A stretch of 64,000 nt of DNA from Ypsolopha sequella (GCA_934047225.1 OW203987.1:5297501-5361500), one strand, 5' to 3'. Numbered from the stretch's first letter, positions 41,086 to 52,302 are shown. Notes: a model not told the origin generated them from the sequence alone. Numbers and translations: made by a program.

Positions 41086-41747
41086 GATTTCAAAAGTAAA
41101 GACAAGCGCTTACCGTAGTATGACAGCACCAAAATGTTTCCACCTTTAAATGGGTGACGCTCACACGTTTGGAATCAGTGCTCATCTGAACACAGTGATA
41201 GTTGGACGCCTTAAACGCACTTGAAGATTTGATTTTATACGACTTTAGTAGTCTCATCAGTTTGCTGACCGTAGGTAGACAGATTGCGCACTCATATTGT
41301 GCGCGCGTCGGCATTATGTTAACGCACACATTCAAAAACAATGCAATAGATTTTAGGTGCCAGGGCTCACCTAAACTTTTAAAATCTTTGATCAAACCTG
41401 GATCTAGAATTATAGCTTTGTAGAAAAAAAAAACCAGGACACAAAGGCCATACGATGATGATGAACGTTTGCCTACCAAAAATCGCTAAACGCGCATAAA
41501 AAGTGTTCACTTAAAAAATTACGTTATCAAGTAACAGAGCGTATCAAAAGATGCTTTCTTTCTTTGTTCTTTTCTGTCATGGCATGTTACCTACATAACT
41601 CATACCATAATACACGTGTTGTATCGTATTATTTTCCAAACAAGTAAGTATCAATACACAGTTTTTATATTTTATTTTTATTATGTTTTATATGTATGTA
41701 TTTTTTATACGGTATACCATTTTACCATTATCACTATCACCTGTACG
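41086..41747. other. Intergenic DNA, nothing recognised
   Basis: No gene. Minus frame 41090-41479 shows no domain. Confidence 0.35.
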
Positions 41748-42484
41748 CAGTGGCGTATTTTGAAGATTTAGCGCCTGCGTCTGTAAGGTTTGTCGCCCCA
41801 TAAAATAACGAAAAAAAAGCAAAAATATTTCAATTACAAAATATAATAAAACCCAATAGTGTGTTTATGTGGGCTAAGAATGGTGAAAATGAATGAAATA
41901 GTAGTTTATGCTACAAGGGCGAAAAGGAATGCTCGTGTTTTAAACGTAACCGAGTAATTTTTTGCTCTTACGCCCGTCTATCATACTACGTTTTTCAATG
42001 CATAGTGTGAGGAAATAAAACAAATATAATCTTGTGAACTTTAAATTATGATTGGCTCAAAATGACTGTATCCAGAGCCGTCAAACAGTGGAAAAAAAAG
42101 TATAACATTTATGGTACACAGGAAAGGTTGCAGGTTAGCCCACTTCAAGTAAAAAAATATATATAATAATAATAATAAAGCCCAAGGGCAAAATAATCGA
42201 CTTTGTGTTCGGTTTTGATGCATAAAAAGTGGGCCTTTACGAGCACTTGCATTGAAAAAACTCAAAAGGCCATGCAAACACCATTTATTCAATATTTACA
42301 TTTTTCTGATGGCCAAATTAGTTACAAAATTCTTCAATGACTCTGTCATAGTTAACGGATTTTGTCAAGTCAGCTTCTATAGGTATTAAGAATAGCTAAA
42401 ATTATTAATTGCTTGTGCCGCCCCTCGCAGCCTGCCGCCCCGGGCCATGGCCGTTTTGGCCCCTGGGGTGAATATACGCCACTG
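41748..42484. mobile_element. hAT-type element of 737 bp carrying a nested repeat
   Basis: Ends CAGTGGCGTATTTT and AATATACGCCACTG. Flanks CCTGTACG and CTTGTAGG agree at 6 of 8. GCGCCCC/CCGCCCC-type subterminal motifs occur on both sides. About 355 bp in the middle are element F copy 3, so the hAT MITE itself is about 380 bp. Confidence 0.7.
41901..42256 (-). mobile_element. Dispersed element F, copy 3
   Basis: Inverse of 8079-8513 (GTAGTTTATGCTACAAGGGC, AAGGTTGCAGGTTAGCC, GGGCCTTTACGAGCACTTGC). It lacks the central CTCGCTACG palindrome partner and has an (AAT)n run at 42165. Confidence 0.85.
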
Positions 42485-42624
42485 CTTGTAGGCCCATGAG
42501 TTTTGGACGATACAATGGTAGTGATGATATTTATATGAGAAATTGTGCATCGCCCCTAGCGGTTTACGTGAAGAACCAGAATTTCTTTTTAATAAGGTGA
42601 CGTTTGTTTAAATAACCAAACTCA

Positions 42625-42790
42625 TACCGTGAACTCGGTAAGTGATCAAAACCAAGGTTCAATGACCATATACTAATTTACAAACAACTCCGAGTCAATT
42701 AGTGTAGGAAGCCTAAATTTCATTTTGCGTTTATGAAAGGGTTATTGAACCTTGGTCCTGAGTCAGAACTCCTGAATACTGAGTATCCAG
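42625..42790. mobile_element. MITE of family C, copy 2
   Basis: ACTCGGTAAGTGATCAAAAC, CCAAGGTTCAATGACC and the inverse GAACCTTGGTCCTGA parallel 17795-17988. The arms are more divergent here. Confidence 0.6.
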
Positions 42791-43190
42791 TAAGTCTGTT
42801 GCTAGAAAAGTATGGCTTGGCCGTTTCGCGTCTGTCGCTAAGACACTCCCATGGACTTATGCTATTTGATGCTGTGTCAAACCCTAATGCAGTGGGTGCA
42901 TGGGGAATTGCTGTTTCCCCTGGTTTCCAAACTGGTGGGTGCAGACAGTGGGTCCACGGGTAGCGACTCAATAGTTCCATGAAATAGCCAAGTCATACTT
43001 TTTGAGCAAGATGTATGTTTTGTAAAGTTAGAGCTTGTAGTGTTTGGCCTTGTAGAGTTAGGGGCTTGTTTGTACATGAGATCTGATAATTTTTTAACAG
43101 TAAAAGCTTCAGTCTGGGCTACCTACATCACATGAAATGTTTTTGGTGGGATTTCATTTCTTTTTCTAAGGAAATTTAACATACAGACCT

Positions 43191-43423
43191 GCCCCCCTAT
43201 TCTGTATCTTTAGTTGCCAACTGCACGAGGTGCCTATCATCAAAAACATAGCTAAAAACCGAAATTTCAAAATTGCCTTTAGTGGGTATTGAACTATTCA
43301 CGAACTGTGTCGTCACTTCAAGTGCGAAAATATCCTTAGGACATCGGAATTCGATAGTATATCTATGTTTTTGATGATAGACACCCAGTCCAGAAGGCAA
43401 CTAGAGATACACAATAGGCCCGC
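43191..43423. mobile_element. Element G, copy 1 (233 bp)
   Basis: GCCCCCCTATTCTGTATCTT..GATACACAATAGGCCCGC. The ends are imperfect inverses. CATCAAAAACATAG and CTATGTTTTTGATGATAG are internal inverses. Confidence 0.85.
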
Positions 43424-43590
43424 TGCACGCCCTTTGTGGGAGGAAGATTGGGGGATAAAAGTGACAGATATTTGAATTTTCTCGTTGTTTTTGGACAAAC
43501 CCGAGTCTGCATACCAAATTTCAGCATCCAAGAGCTTTTGGAAGTTTGTAATAGAAATTATTACAGGACTGACTCCCGAGAAACAAAACA

Positions 43591-43823
43591 GCCCCCCTAT
43601 TCTGTATCTTAGGTTGCCAACTGGACAGGGTGCCTATCGTCAAAAACATAGATAAAAACTAAACTTTCAAAATTGCTTTTAGTGGGTATTGAACTATTTA
43701 CGAACTGTGTCGTCACTTCAAGTGCTAACATGCCCTTAGACAATCGGAATTCGATAGTATATCTATGTTTTTGATGATAGACACCCAGTTCAGAAGGCAA
43801 CTAGAGATACATAATAGGCCCGC
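43591..43823. mobile_element. Element G, copy 2 (233 bp)
   Basis: Same orientation and length as copy 1, starting exactly 400 bp later, with about a dozen differences. A partial third copy lies at 57189-57315. Confidence 0.9.
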
Positions 43824-44147
43824 AGAACTGAGTCCCCAGTATGAATTTTATTATATCATGCAAAATCACCTAATATTTATTTCGTGACTCTCTTCCAGCA
43901 ACAATTAGATCAAAGGTTACTCTTCATTTCAAATATTCCTCGTTCACTGGAACGTTTAGAATTTCTCGTAATAACTGAACTCCAAACAGTCTGTTATTCT
44001 CGATAGTTCAATGTTATTTCACAACTGCGAGCCGCCAATTAGGAACCAGTTGCTAGGTGGTATGTTAACTAACTTACTTTTTGGGGTTCCGTACAGAAAT
44101 TTTAAATTACGCTGGTACATATATTTTTATACACGAGTTTTTTTCCT

Positions 44148-44416
44148 ATACAAGGTGGATTTGTGAACATCGTCCAAATTCATACTTGAGCCTTGGTAAG
44201 TGACCAGCATCATGAACCAACAACGATTTTTGTAAAATTCATAAAATAAAAATTTCGACTCCCCATAGTGATTCACTCAGGACTGGGGGTGTATTACTAT
44301 GGGAAGTCGAAATTTCATTATACGAATTTCACAAAAATTTCTTTTGATTGATGATTCTGATCACTTACCAAGCTTCCAGTATGAATTTGGACGATGATCA
44401 AAAAGTCACCTTGTAT
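44148..44416. mobile_element. MITE family B, copy 2
   Basis: ATACAAGGTGGATTTGTGAA..AAATTCATACTTG / CCAGTATGAATTTGGACGAT..AAAAAGTCACCTTGTAT. The right arm is cleaner than the left. Confidence 0.85.
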
Positions 44417-44434
44417 ATACCTTTTTAAAAGTAA

Positions 44435-44680
44435 AAAAAGTAAAGTAAAGTAAAAAAGGTTTATTGCCAAAAAAATACTTGAAACTAAACACATTAAAAT
44501 TATACATAGGTTAAAAATAGAAGGGAAATTTTTTTTTTACATTTCTGGAAAATGATAGCATGCTCAGCAAAGCTCCCGATCGCATAGAAATCGAGCAACG
44601 CTGATTTTCAGCGTACCCCAGACAGAGGACATAATTAAAGAAAAAATCAAATAAAGGCGCAGAAGGACGTGTAAAATTCA
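44435..44680 (-). repeat. Retroposon 3'-UTR-like fragment
   Basis: GTTTATTGCCAA, CAACGCTGATTTTCAGCGTA and the A-rich neighbourhood resemble an inverted LINE 3' end. A relative sharing GCGCTGATTTTCAGC lies at 51110-51260. Confidence 0.45.
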
Positions 44681-44834
44681 ACACAAAAAATAAAAGTGAG
44701 AAAAGGAATAATAATATTTAAACAGTAGGTACATTTTAAATTAGTAATTAGTACAGAAGTATTTAAGTAGTGTAGTGCGTGTAGTGTCTGTAATAAATAA
44801 TAAATATAAAATATATAAATATTTGTATAGGCAT

Positions 44835-45102
44835 ATACAAGGTGACTTTTTGATCATCGTCCAAATTCATCCTGGATGCTTGATAAGTGATCAGTATCAT
44901 GGATCAATAACAATTTTGGTGAAATTCGTAAAATGAAATTTCGACTCCCCATAGTGATTCACTCGGGAGTGGAACTGAATTTCTATGGGAAGCCGAAATT
45001 TCAATTTATTCATTTCACAAAAATTGTTACTGATCCAAGATACTGATCACTTATCAAGCATCCAGTATGAATTTGGACGACGATCAAAAAGTCACCTTGT
45101 AT
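44835..45102. mobile_element. MITE family B, copy 3
   Basis: ATACAAGGTGACTTTTTGAT..CAAATTCATCCTGG / CCAGTATGAATTTGGACGAC..GTCACCTTGTAT. Confidence 0.9.
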
Positions 45103-45305
45103 ATCTTATTGATATTGATGTTAGTAATACAATAAATCTATCATCACTTAGCCATCGGGTACGTCAGCTAGAACTAACGTATATTTTTGATTTCTTATTA
45201 GTATAGATTACCTTTAATCGCAGTACTTCTCTAATTCCATTCCTCGAAATCAATTACGCGTAATGAAACTAGATGCGAAAAAAACGCAATAGTTTTTTCA
45301 TAGAA

Positions 45306-45390
45306 CTCGGCGACCTCGTGCCCGCTGGACCGACGATCCGAAGGACGTCGCGGGTAGCTGCTGGTTGAGGATGTTGGAGGACCGATTGTG
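45306..45390 (+). pseudogene. RTE-type LINE C-terminal scrap
   Basis: The plus strand reads RPRARWTDDPKDVAGSCWLR, then MLEDR. This is the RPRARWTDDLKDVAGSxWMRMTEDR segment seen at 39.6 and 61.9 kb. Only about 28 codons survive, and a different open frame follows directly. Confidence 0.7.
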
Positions 45391-45642
45391 TAAAGATTGT
45401 TCAAATAATTGTGGTGCTGGATCCGCAGATATTTTTTTGGATTCTTTTTTGACTAAGCTAAGTCAAGCTACTGATTGTTGACCATCTACAAGTAAAGTAT
45501 GTTCCGGTTCTAAAGATGTCTCTTCTGATCAAAAAAGCGGTGATTCAGATTCTGATAGTAATTTTAATGAAAAGAGTGGAAATACTAACGATGAAAGCAG
45601 TACACAGATTAAAGAAACTGAAAATTTTAATGAACCATGAAA
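45391..45642 (+). pseudogene. Unidentified Ser/Asp/Asn-rich open stretch with one stop
   Basis: One plus frame reads CSNNCGAGSADIFLDSFLTK, then LSQATDC, a TGA, and after it DVSSDQKSGDSDSDSNFNEK and SSTQIKETENFNEP before a second TGA (45640-45642). Composition is acidic and low-complexity, more protein-like than surrounding DNA. It continues in frame from the LINE scrap. It could be the disordered N-terminus of a transposase or a decayed host exon; I do not recognise it. Confidence 0.3.
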
Positions 45643-45813
45643 CCGACTTCAATGAAGAATCCATTTATATTTCATTAATATTATTTACGGTGGTGAAATG
45701 GGTTTACATATAGATAAACCAAATTACATAATGACCTAAAATTTCCACATATATACTTAGATAACTTTTTATATACGTGGCTGGCTATACATATAATAGG
45801 TATATATACGTAT

Positions 45814-45833
45814 AATATATATATATATATATA
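45814..45833. repeat. (TA)n microsatellite
   Basis: Pure AT dinucleotide run in an AT-rich stretch. Confidence 0.9.
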
Positions 45834-45962
45834 ATGTAACTTTATACATAAATACATGAGTTAGTAGTTACTTGTTACTGAACCCTATCTGTAATCACCG
45901 CTTGTACTTAACTGGACTTTTTAATGCACGAAAACATAATTTTTACCGCTGTTTTGACTTCG

Positions 45963-46425
45963 TTAAGGCGATTAGTCTCGCCAAATAAGCAGCTTGATGT
46001 TTGTCGTTACGAATATCGATGAAAACGACATCGAAATAACATTCATATCAGCGCACAATGCATAGTGGCGGTTACAACCACTGTCACCAGTCTGTTCCAT
46101 ATAAGGCCCGGCTATTAGGAATGGATATACCGCCATCCATCGGTCCCAGGCATGGTGGGCCTCCTGGTTTTTTCCCTGTCAGCTGTCCTCTTACTCTCCC
46201 CCGAATTGCTTCGAGGGGGTTTCCAAGTAAGATCGTGGTACCTCCACAGTCGAGCCCGGCATCAACTTTACCACCAATAAATTAGTGCTATGAAAAAGAA
46301 AAATGTTGTATAATGTTTTCTTAGAGTTGATAGTTCATTATACATTTTTTTCAATATTTTTGGTTTGTCCATAAACGAGGAGTAGGCTTTAGAAAGTACC
46401 TATTTGGCGATACTAAGCGCCTTAA
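45963..46425 (-). mobile_element. TTAA-flanked MITE, family P1, copy 3, with foreign filler
   Basis: TTAA at both edges. GGCGATTAGTCTCGCCAAAT at the left and inverse GGCGCTTAGTATCGCCAAAT at the right. The middle of the family is replaced by about 216 bp of GC-richer DNA (46073-46288). That DNA contains GGTCCCAGGCATGGTGGGCC and gives a Pro-rich chance frame. Confidence 0.75.
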
Positions 46426-46943
46426 CGGTAAAACTCCCACTTACTTTTAATTGAAGTCCGGTCCATGGTGCGTAACAACTTTTAAGATATTTAAGTTTTA
46501 GGGCCTAAGGCCTACTTGCGAATTGTGGCCAGCCAAATTTTATATTTATTTATATAAATATAGGCAGTTTACAAGGACTTTACATTTTTTATTACAAAAC
46601 AAATTATACAGAACATTAATACAGTTATTTATATTTAAGGAAAACTAACAGCACAAAGTAACTTGAAAAATTGAACAATTTACAGCCAATTAAAAGTTTC
46701 CACTAATAGTAACATAATAAAAAAAACACTAATGCAAAAAAAACAATAACAATAACCAACTGACGCAATTAAATATTGAAATTTGAAATTTAGAAAATTA
46801 GGTTCACATATTATAATAAACAGAAAATAAAAAAAAATACAACAAAATAATTACTATAAATTAAAGTTATATTAAGGTAGCGTTCCTAAACGCCAGGGTT
46901 CCTAAACAGTTAACAATTAACTGTTACTGCAATCCTATTAGCC
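46426..46943. other. AT-rich intergenic DNA
   Basis: A-rich sequence that may be an inverted retroposon 3' end, but no boundaries or genes are visible. Confidence 0.35.
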
Positions 46944-47417
46944 TTAAGGGCCTTACTATTGCCAAATGGGTACTTTCTAAAGCCTAACCCTCGTTTACGG
47001 CCAAACCAAAAATAATGAAAAAATGTATTATGAATAATCAGCTCTTAGACAACATATGCAACATTTTTCTTTTTCATACCACCAAAACCTCTACATGAAA
47101 AAATTTATTAACTAAATGGTGTTTTTTGGCTTGAATTTCCTACTGCTCCTAAGTGGCTTGGCCGATTGAATTCATTTATGCTTTGATAAATAGATACATT
47201 TGATAGCTATAAACATAACATAGGATTATTCAATCGAACAATCACGTCCACGCGAAAAGTATAATTTTCTCCTATTTCGCCCTATCAAGGACGCAGCGAG
47301 CGTCGTAACAGCCACTATGCATTGCGCGCTGATATGAACGTTATTTCAATGTCGCTTCCGTTGATATCCGTTCTGACAAATATCGACCTGCTAATTTGGC
47401 GATGGTAATCGCCTTAA
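46944..47417 (+). mobile_element. TTAA-flanked MITE, family P1, copy 2
   Basis: TTAA at 46944-46947 and 47414-47417. Collinear with 34901-35339 over most of its length (TGCCAAATGGGTACTTTCTA, ATTCAATCGAACAATCACGT, GCGCTGATATGAACG). Confidence 0.85.
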
Positions 47418-47776
47418 CAAGGTCATTCCGTCATAAGTAGCAATACTTTGTAGGATTAGGGACGGGGCAGGTTTATTTAAAACACGATATATTTATTACA
47501 CGACAGACCAGTTTAAGTTGAACAGTGAGGATTTTGTAAAAATCTTTGTATAAAAAAATATTTACGTAATTTTCTGTGAAATATAATTGCATTCTTTTAA
47601 GTAGTTTTTGGTATTGATTTTTCCACCCCATTTAACTGCACAAGTTGTTATTTTAACCTACTTATCAAATTTTTTACAATTTTTATTCCTAGAAACTGAG
47701 AACGCGGTTCCGTATCAGAGATCCGGCCGTAACTGACACTGGTTTTTTAATCAGCGGCCTTTATATCGGCTTGATT

Positions 47777-47814
47777 AGTCAGATGTGTTGATAGAAATCG
47801 GTCGCCTGTTATGA
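47777..47814. repeat. 38-bp exact repeat shared with 53377-53414
   Basis: AGTCAGATGTGTTGATAGAA and the next 18 bases are identical at both sites, with no similarity beyond. Possibly the conserved core of an otherwise decayed repeat. Confidence 0.8.
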
Positions 47815-47908
47815 GTCGTCTTGGGGGTAGTTTGTCTATGTTTATACCGAACCGAAAAAGCTATTTAATAAATAAAGAAACCCCTCATCAACGTTAACGG
47901 CTCCTGGT

Positions 47909-48067
47909 CCCGTAGCATAGTGTTTAATCGCGCGCGACGCCTCTTAGTTGAATCACAAGTGCGAGGAGCGTGACACGATGTTTTTGCAATTGAACAGTAT
48001 GTCACGCTCCTCGCACCTGTGATTGAACTAAGCCGCGTCGCGCGCGATTAAACACTATGCTATCGGG
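47909..48067. mobile_element. 159-bp GC-rich fold-back element
   Basis: TAGCATAGTGTTTAATCGCG and inverse CGCGATTAAACACTATGCTA form the ends. TGCGAGGAGCGTGAC and GTCACGCTCCTCGCA lie near the centre. Arms of about 68 bp with a few mismatches. Confidence 0.9.
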
Positions 48068-48989
48068 CCTGGAGACGTAACATGCTGTTGTCGCGCGCGA
48101 CTCGCACAGGTCGCGGTGCGACTTGAAGTCTCTGTCGAATCGCAAGTTTAGTGCGTGCATAAGACCATGTGTGACTCGGACCCGCGCGCGACTCGACGTG
48201 TCGCCATTATGTGGCTCTGAGTACGTTCAGTTTTGCGGTATCACGGTTAAATCAACTACATTTATAAAAATAAACCGGCCAAGAACGAGTCGGGTGTTCC
48301 GTCCCAATACTACAAAGAGCAGTCAATAGACCAAATTGAACTTTTTTTTATTTAAAATATTTTTGTACAATAACCCCTTACGTTTTGCGGTGGGTACTCT
48401 ATGACTCAATATCTAAATAATATATTAAAATCAAAATTTTAGACTTACACGCCTAAGATAACTGAGGGAACCGTAATTTCTTGCAAATTTTGGCCTTTCC
48501 AAAAATTTCGCGATAAAAAGCCTCGCGCTTGTTTGTCATGCTCGAACTCCCTTGTCTTGAATAAAGTCACGTCCGCGTATCTCGCATAAACTGCGTGTTT
48601 GTCATGCTCACATTGCGCGACAAGCGACTGAGGTGTTAATGACATCGCTTATTTTTGACAGATGTGCGCAATATAACGCGTGACAAACGAAGTCACACGT
48701 TATCATGCTATGGATGCTGGACTCCTAGTTTCTTGCTCAGCCACTTAAGGGAGTACATTATGTAAGATCTCACGATATTATTCATACAAGGACTCCCGGG
48801 TAATGGAGGCGGACGCAAGGACGTGACGAGAAACTGAAAGTCAAGTTTACGAGACCGACCCTCGGAGATGGATGAATACTGCAAGTAAAGCAAAGACCAT
48901 TTGACTACCAGGGCGGCTATTCTCGCAACATTTTCACATGCTTTATGTTCCATACGACTTTGTTATTTGCGTAATAAATGCCGTGTGAT
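48068..48989. other. GC-richer intergenic DNA, nothing recognised
   Basis: 48080-48210 has repeated CGCGCGACTCG motifs. AAACCGGCCAAGAACGAGTC at 48272 is a lepidopteran repeat scrap. Minus frames at 48445-48645 and 48708-48953 are protein-like in composition but match nothing I know. Confidence 0.35.
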
Positions 48990-49433
48990 TAGAGTTGCCA
49001 TCTCTAAAAATAAAAAAGACGGACTTACCCGTTAAAAAAGCCGGACTTTTGGGTCGCAAACCGGACGCAAAAAAAAAGGATTTTTGGCAAAAATATCGAA
49101 TAAAACACATTTTTAAAAGCCGAACTTTTGAGTCCCAAGGCCGGACGCTAAAAATACGCGGGATTTTTGACAATAAATTCGAAGGTGTGTGCGGGGTGCG
49201 GAGGTGGTGCGGGCGCGGGTAGTAACAGAGAATATGTAGATAGTATGTGAACTTGCGTCTCCTGGCGAGTCAGTGAGTCTCGTCTCACTCGCTCGTTTCT
49301 GACTAAAGAGACTGAACGATAGATATAAAAAGCCTAACAAAAGCCGGACGGGTCGGACGCAGTCAAATTAGGCCGGACAAGGGGTCAAAAAGCCCAACAC
49401 TGTCCGGCTTTATCCGGATGGATGGCAACGCTA
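48990..49433. mobile_element. 444-bp hAT MITE with perfect 8-bp TSD
   Basis: TSD CGTGTGAT at 48982-48989 and 49434-49441. Ends TAGAGTTGCCATC and inverse TAGCGTTGCCATC. The inside carries iterated GCCGGAC motifs and a direct repeat of about 79 bp (AAAGCCGGACTTTTGGGTC / AAAGCCGAACTTTTGAGTC). Confidence 0.9.
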
Positions 49434-50019
49434 CGTGTGATGATATTTCCACTAAGTAAAACTAAGTAAAACATGTTGTGAATCTGCGCAAAAGGTTTTT
49501 ATTTTGAAATCTTGATATGTTTCTGTACAAAAAACTGCTTAAAATCACCCGCCTTCGGCCCTCGCAAATATGCAGGAATAGTCGTCCAGGAAGCCGCACG
49601 GCGATTCTGGCAATTAATTGGGCTGCAGTTAATTGGTTTAAACAATGAATAAAAAATGGACTCTGTCTAAATCTAATGTGTGATATTGTTATCTTTTGTA
49701 GCGAAAACCCTCCAGCATTCGCTTTCAACGTCAAAAGAAGTCTACAATCAAAAGAAAAAAAAAAGATTAAAAAAAACCATAAACGTATTTCTTTCCTCAA
49801 AGAGCCCAAATGATGTTAAACGCAAGATTATGCTCTTATAAAGAACTCTCCTCAGAGCTGTCTTTTTATTCAAGAAAAGTCCGGCAAGTGTACTCGTGTG
49901 TCGGATTCAATGGGTCCCGTGGGAAAAAAATGGGGTTTTTTCGAATCCATTTACTCCACTATAACGTCATCTACGTATTTCATTTTTGGGTAAATGTTTA
50001 TTGAGTATTTGATTAAAAT

Positions 50020-50332
50020 TCTCATTGAAGGAAAACGCGATTGGATGAAATTTTCTTGATAGAATTTAATTCCGAAAAGACCTCTAAATTGTTTTATTTT
50101 TTCCTGTAATTCAGAAATCCCAACTAATTTCATTGTGAAATTGCATTCAAAATGGGGATAATATGTATTTAAAAGGTCTCCTTGAAAATCTTTTTGACGA
50201 AATAGCTTAGTACATTTTATATTAAGAAAAAACCGACTTTTTGCTACTTTTCCATGAATCCGTCCCACTCGCACTGAGGGTTTTTTCACATATGGAGTAA
50301 CAGCGACGCTAAAACTTTTACTTATCGCCTAA
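50020..50332. mobile_element. MITE related to the TTAA element split by DIRS
   Basis: GGAAAACGCGATTGGATGAA, AACCGACTTTTTGCTACTTT, ATGGAGTAACAGCGACGCTA and TATCGCC match the right flank of the DIRS at 32340-32653. The terminal TTAA is mutated to CTAA. The left edge is not defined. Confidence 0.65.
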
Positions 50333-50559
50333 AGCCCAAGGGACACCCTTACATACAGAAAATCTTCGAAAACCTAGCATTTTTAACGTTATCTTTGAAA
50401 CGAGAGGACCAGAAAATAAAAAAAAATTATGGTAATAGGTGATTATGTAAACATAACAGGAAAAATATAGCGGTCGATATGTATAGAGTTCCGCACTCAG
50501 TGGGAGCCGCGAATTGTTTGCCAGGTGCTACAATTTTCTATATTGTTGTTATTTACCAT

Positions 50560-50835
50560 ATCTTTCGGGTTCCGTACCCGTATTGTATTTGGTAGCATTA
50601 CTTGAAGGCAAATAGAAATAATAAAATCATAATATTTCGGCCTCTTGAAGAGAATCAGTCATCAGTTGATCAAATCAAATCAAATTGTTTACTGTTTCGT
50701 CAATAAATAAACATGTATTTGAATCTTTTCCATCAGATTGGGCCAGGGTTCCGTAGTACATAATGAAAAAAAAAAAACGAATCCCTTAAAGGATTAATTT
50801 TGTGGTCGTTGTCTGTCCGTGTGTAAGACGCTTTT
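50560..50835. repeat. GGGTTCCGTA repeat scraps
   Basis: GGGTTCCGTACCCGTAT at 50569, AGGGTTCCGTAGTACATAA at 50745 and GTCTGTCCGTGTGTAAG at 50810 are parts of the lepidopteran family at 4018. A further scrap in reverse (ACGGAACCCTAAGG..CTCGCACTTGACCGG) is at 51552-51605. Confidence 0.5.
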
Positions 50836-50911
50836 TGTCAGAAACGACAAGTTGAAATTAAAATATGGAAATATGGAATACAAATTATAGCTTTATATTG
50901 CTGTCAATAAT

Positions 50912-50933
50912 AGAAAGAAAGAAAGAAAGAAAA
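50912..50933. repeat. (GAAA)n microsatellite
   Basis: About five GAAA units. Confidence 0.9.
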
Positions 50934-50964
50934 TATACCTATATTTATTTGTCAATAAACAACC

Positions 50965-51100
50965 ATGATTTATATAAAAAACGGCTCACCTCACCGCTAT
51001 TCACTCGCCCAGATAAAGGCAGTCTAAATCTGCTGAAATTGGTCTGCTTTCCCGATCATAACACGTATTGAGGTGAGCCATTTTTATATAAATCATGAAT
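50965..51100. mobile_element. Repeat H, copy 1
   Basis: CATGATTTATATAAAAAACG and TTTTTATATAAATCATGAAT form inverted edges. GGCAGTCTAAATCTGCTGAA and CGATCATAACACGTATTGAG are shared with 55330-55545. Confidence 0.75.
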
Positions 51101-51109
51101 TATCCTCAA

Positions 51110-51455
51110 GTCTCATTTAATTCTATAATAAACAACCAATTACACAAAAACTTAAACAGACAAAAAAGACGCAGCTCAGCAAAATGCTGTGATTCTGCAC
51201 AGCGCTGATTTTCAGCTGTCCCTGTTCTCACTCATGTAGAGTGGGTAGCTACAATGGTTTTTAAATTTAAGTTTATTTTTTTATATTTATTTTTTAAGTT
51301 TTTAGTTTTAGTTTAGTTCTTAATTTTATTTTAATATTGTAATCCATAATTTTTTATTTTAGTTTTGAACTTTTAATTCTATGGGCCCACAGTGCCTGAT
51401 TATAAACAATTATAAATAAATATAAATAAATAAATAAAATAAATAATAATGTTTC
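51110..51455. repeat. Retroposon 3' tails
   Basis: 51110-51260 shares GCGCTGATTTTCAGC with 44435-44680. 51290-51455 is T-rich then CTATGGGCCCACAGTGCCTG and an (AAATA)n run, like a LINE 3' end on the plus strand. Confidence 0.45.
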
Positions 51456-51834
51456 TAGTTTAACGCAATAAATAGAGACGAGGTTTCAAAGCGTATTTTA
51501 TATTAAAAATGCCGCTCACTGGCTGACCATCAGCTGAAGTAACTTATTTGATAAAATAGTACGGAACCCTAAGGTCACGAGCCCTACTCGCACTTGACCG
51601 GTTTTTTGTGTTGTCTCGATAAACGTCGAGGTAGAATAGAGAGACACAGGCACAAAACTAAGAGCTTTCGCTTCTCGATTGAACCTTGAATCTTTTAAAA
51701 TGTAGTTAGAAACAGGGCTTAGATTGTTTTGATGTTTTGCATTATTTCGTTACATTTCACAATGTCAAACAAAGACAAACGAAGACAACCAGTCTTTTGA
51801 CCAAGCCCATAAGAGCTATTATAAAATGGATAAT

Positions 51835-51990
51835 AATAGGTTGACAATCTAAAAATACTAAATAAGCATCTAAATTACTAAGTTCAACCAGGTTAGGTTA
51901 GGTTTCAACATATTATTTTTGATGCCAACTTAATAATTTTGATGCTGAATTTTGTATTTTTTGATAATCAGTTAATGACAATCCTCATAG
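51835..51990. repeat. Dispersed repeat with TTAGG core, copy 2
   Basis: CAGGTTAGGTTAGGTTTCAA with flanks shared with 37880-38060. Confidence 0.8.
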
Positions 51991-52135
51991 AATAGTCTAC
52001 CTACCCACAGTTTCTTTTTAACAATAAGCTAGTTCTCCTGCGTTTTTTTTTTTGTACATTGTTGGCTGCAAAATAATAAAGATTTTATTTTAACTTTCTT
52101 TAAACTTTTACTTTTTAACAACGTTATGTAGTAAA

Positions 52136-52280
52136 TTATTATTACATACAGCTTGAACACTCACGTGTGATTGTTGTTGACTATATCCCAACCGTTCGTA
52201 TAGTCATATAGTTCACTATGGTTGGCATATAGTCAACAACAATTAACCGCGAGTGTTTAAGCCGTAAGTAATAATAAATT
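52136..52280. mobile_element. 145-bp fold-back MITE
   Basis: ATTGTTGTTGACTATAT / ATATAGTCAACAACAAT arms, preceded and followed by AATTATTATTAC / GTAATAATAAATT. Confidence 0.85.
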
Positions 52281-52302
52281 AGTATGTCAGCTCACGCGAG
52301 TT

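Noticed and set aside
46058..46285. Pro-rich 75-codon plus-strand frame
   Set aside because: It starts in the TTAA MITE and ends in its foreign filler; no motif.
48445..48953. Minus-strand frames as host exons
   Set aside because: The composition is protein-like, but I found no recognisable domain, consistent splice sites or relation between the two frames. Left as unresolved intergenic DNA.
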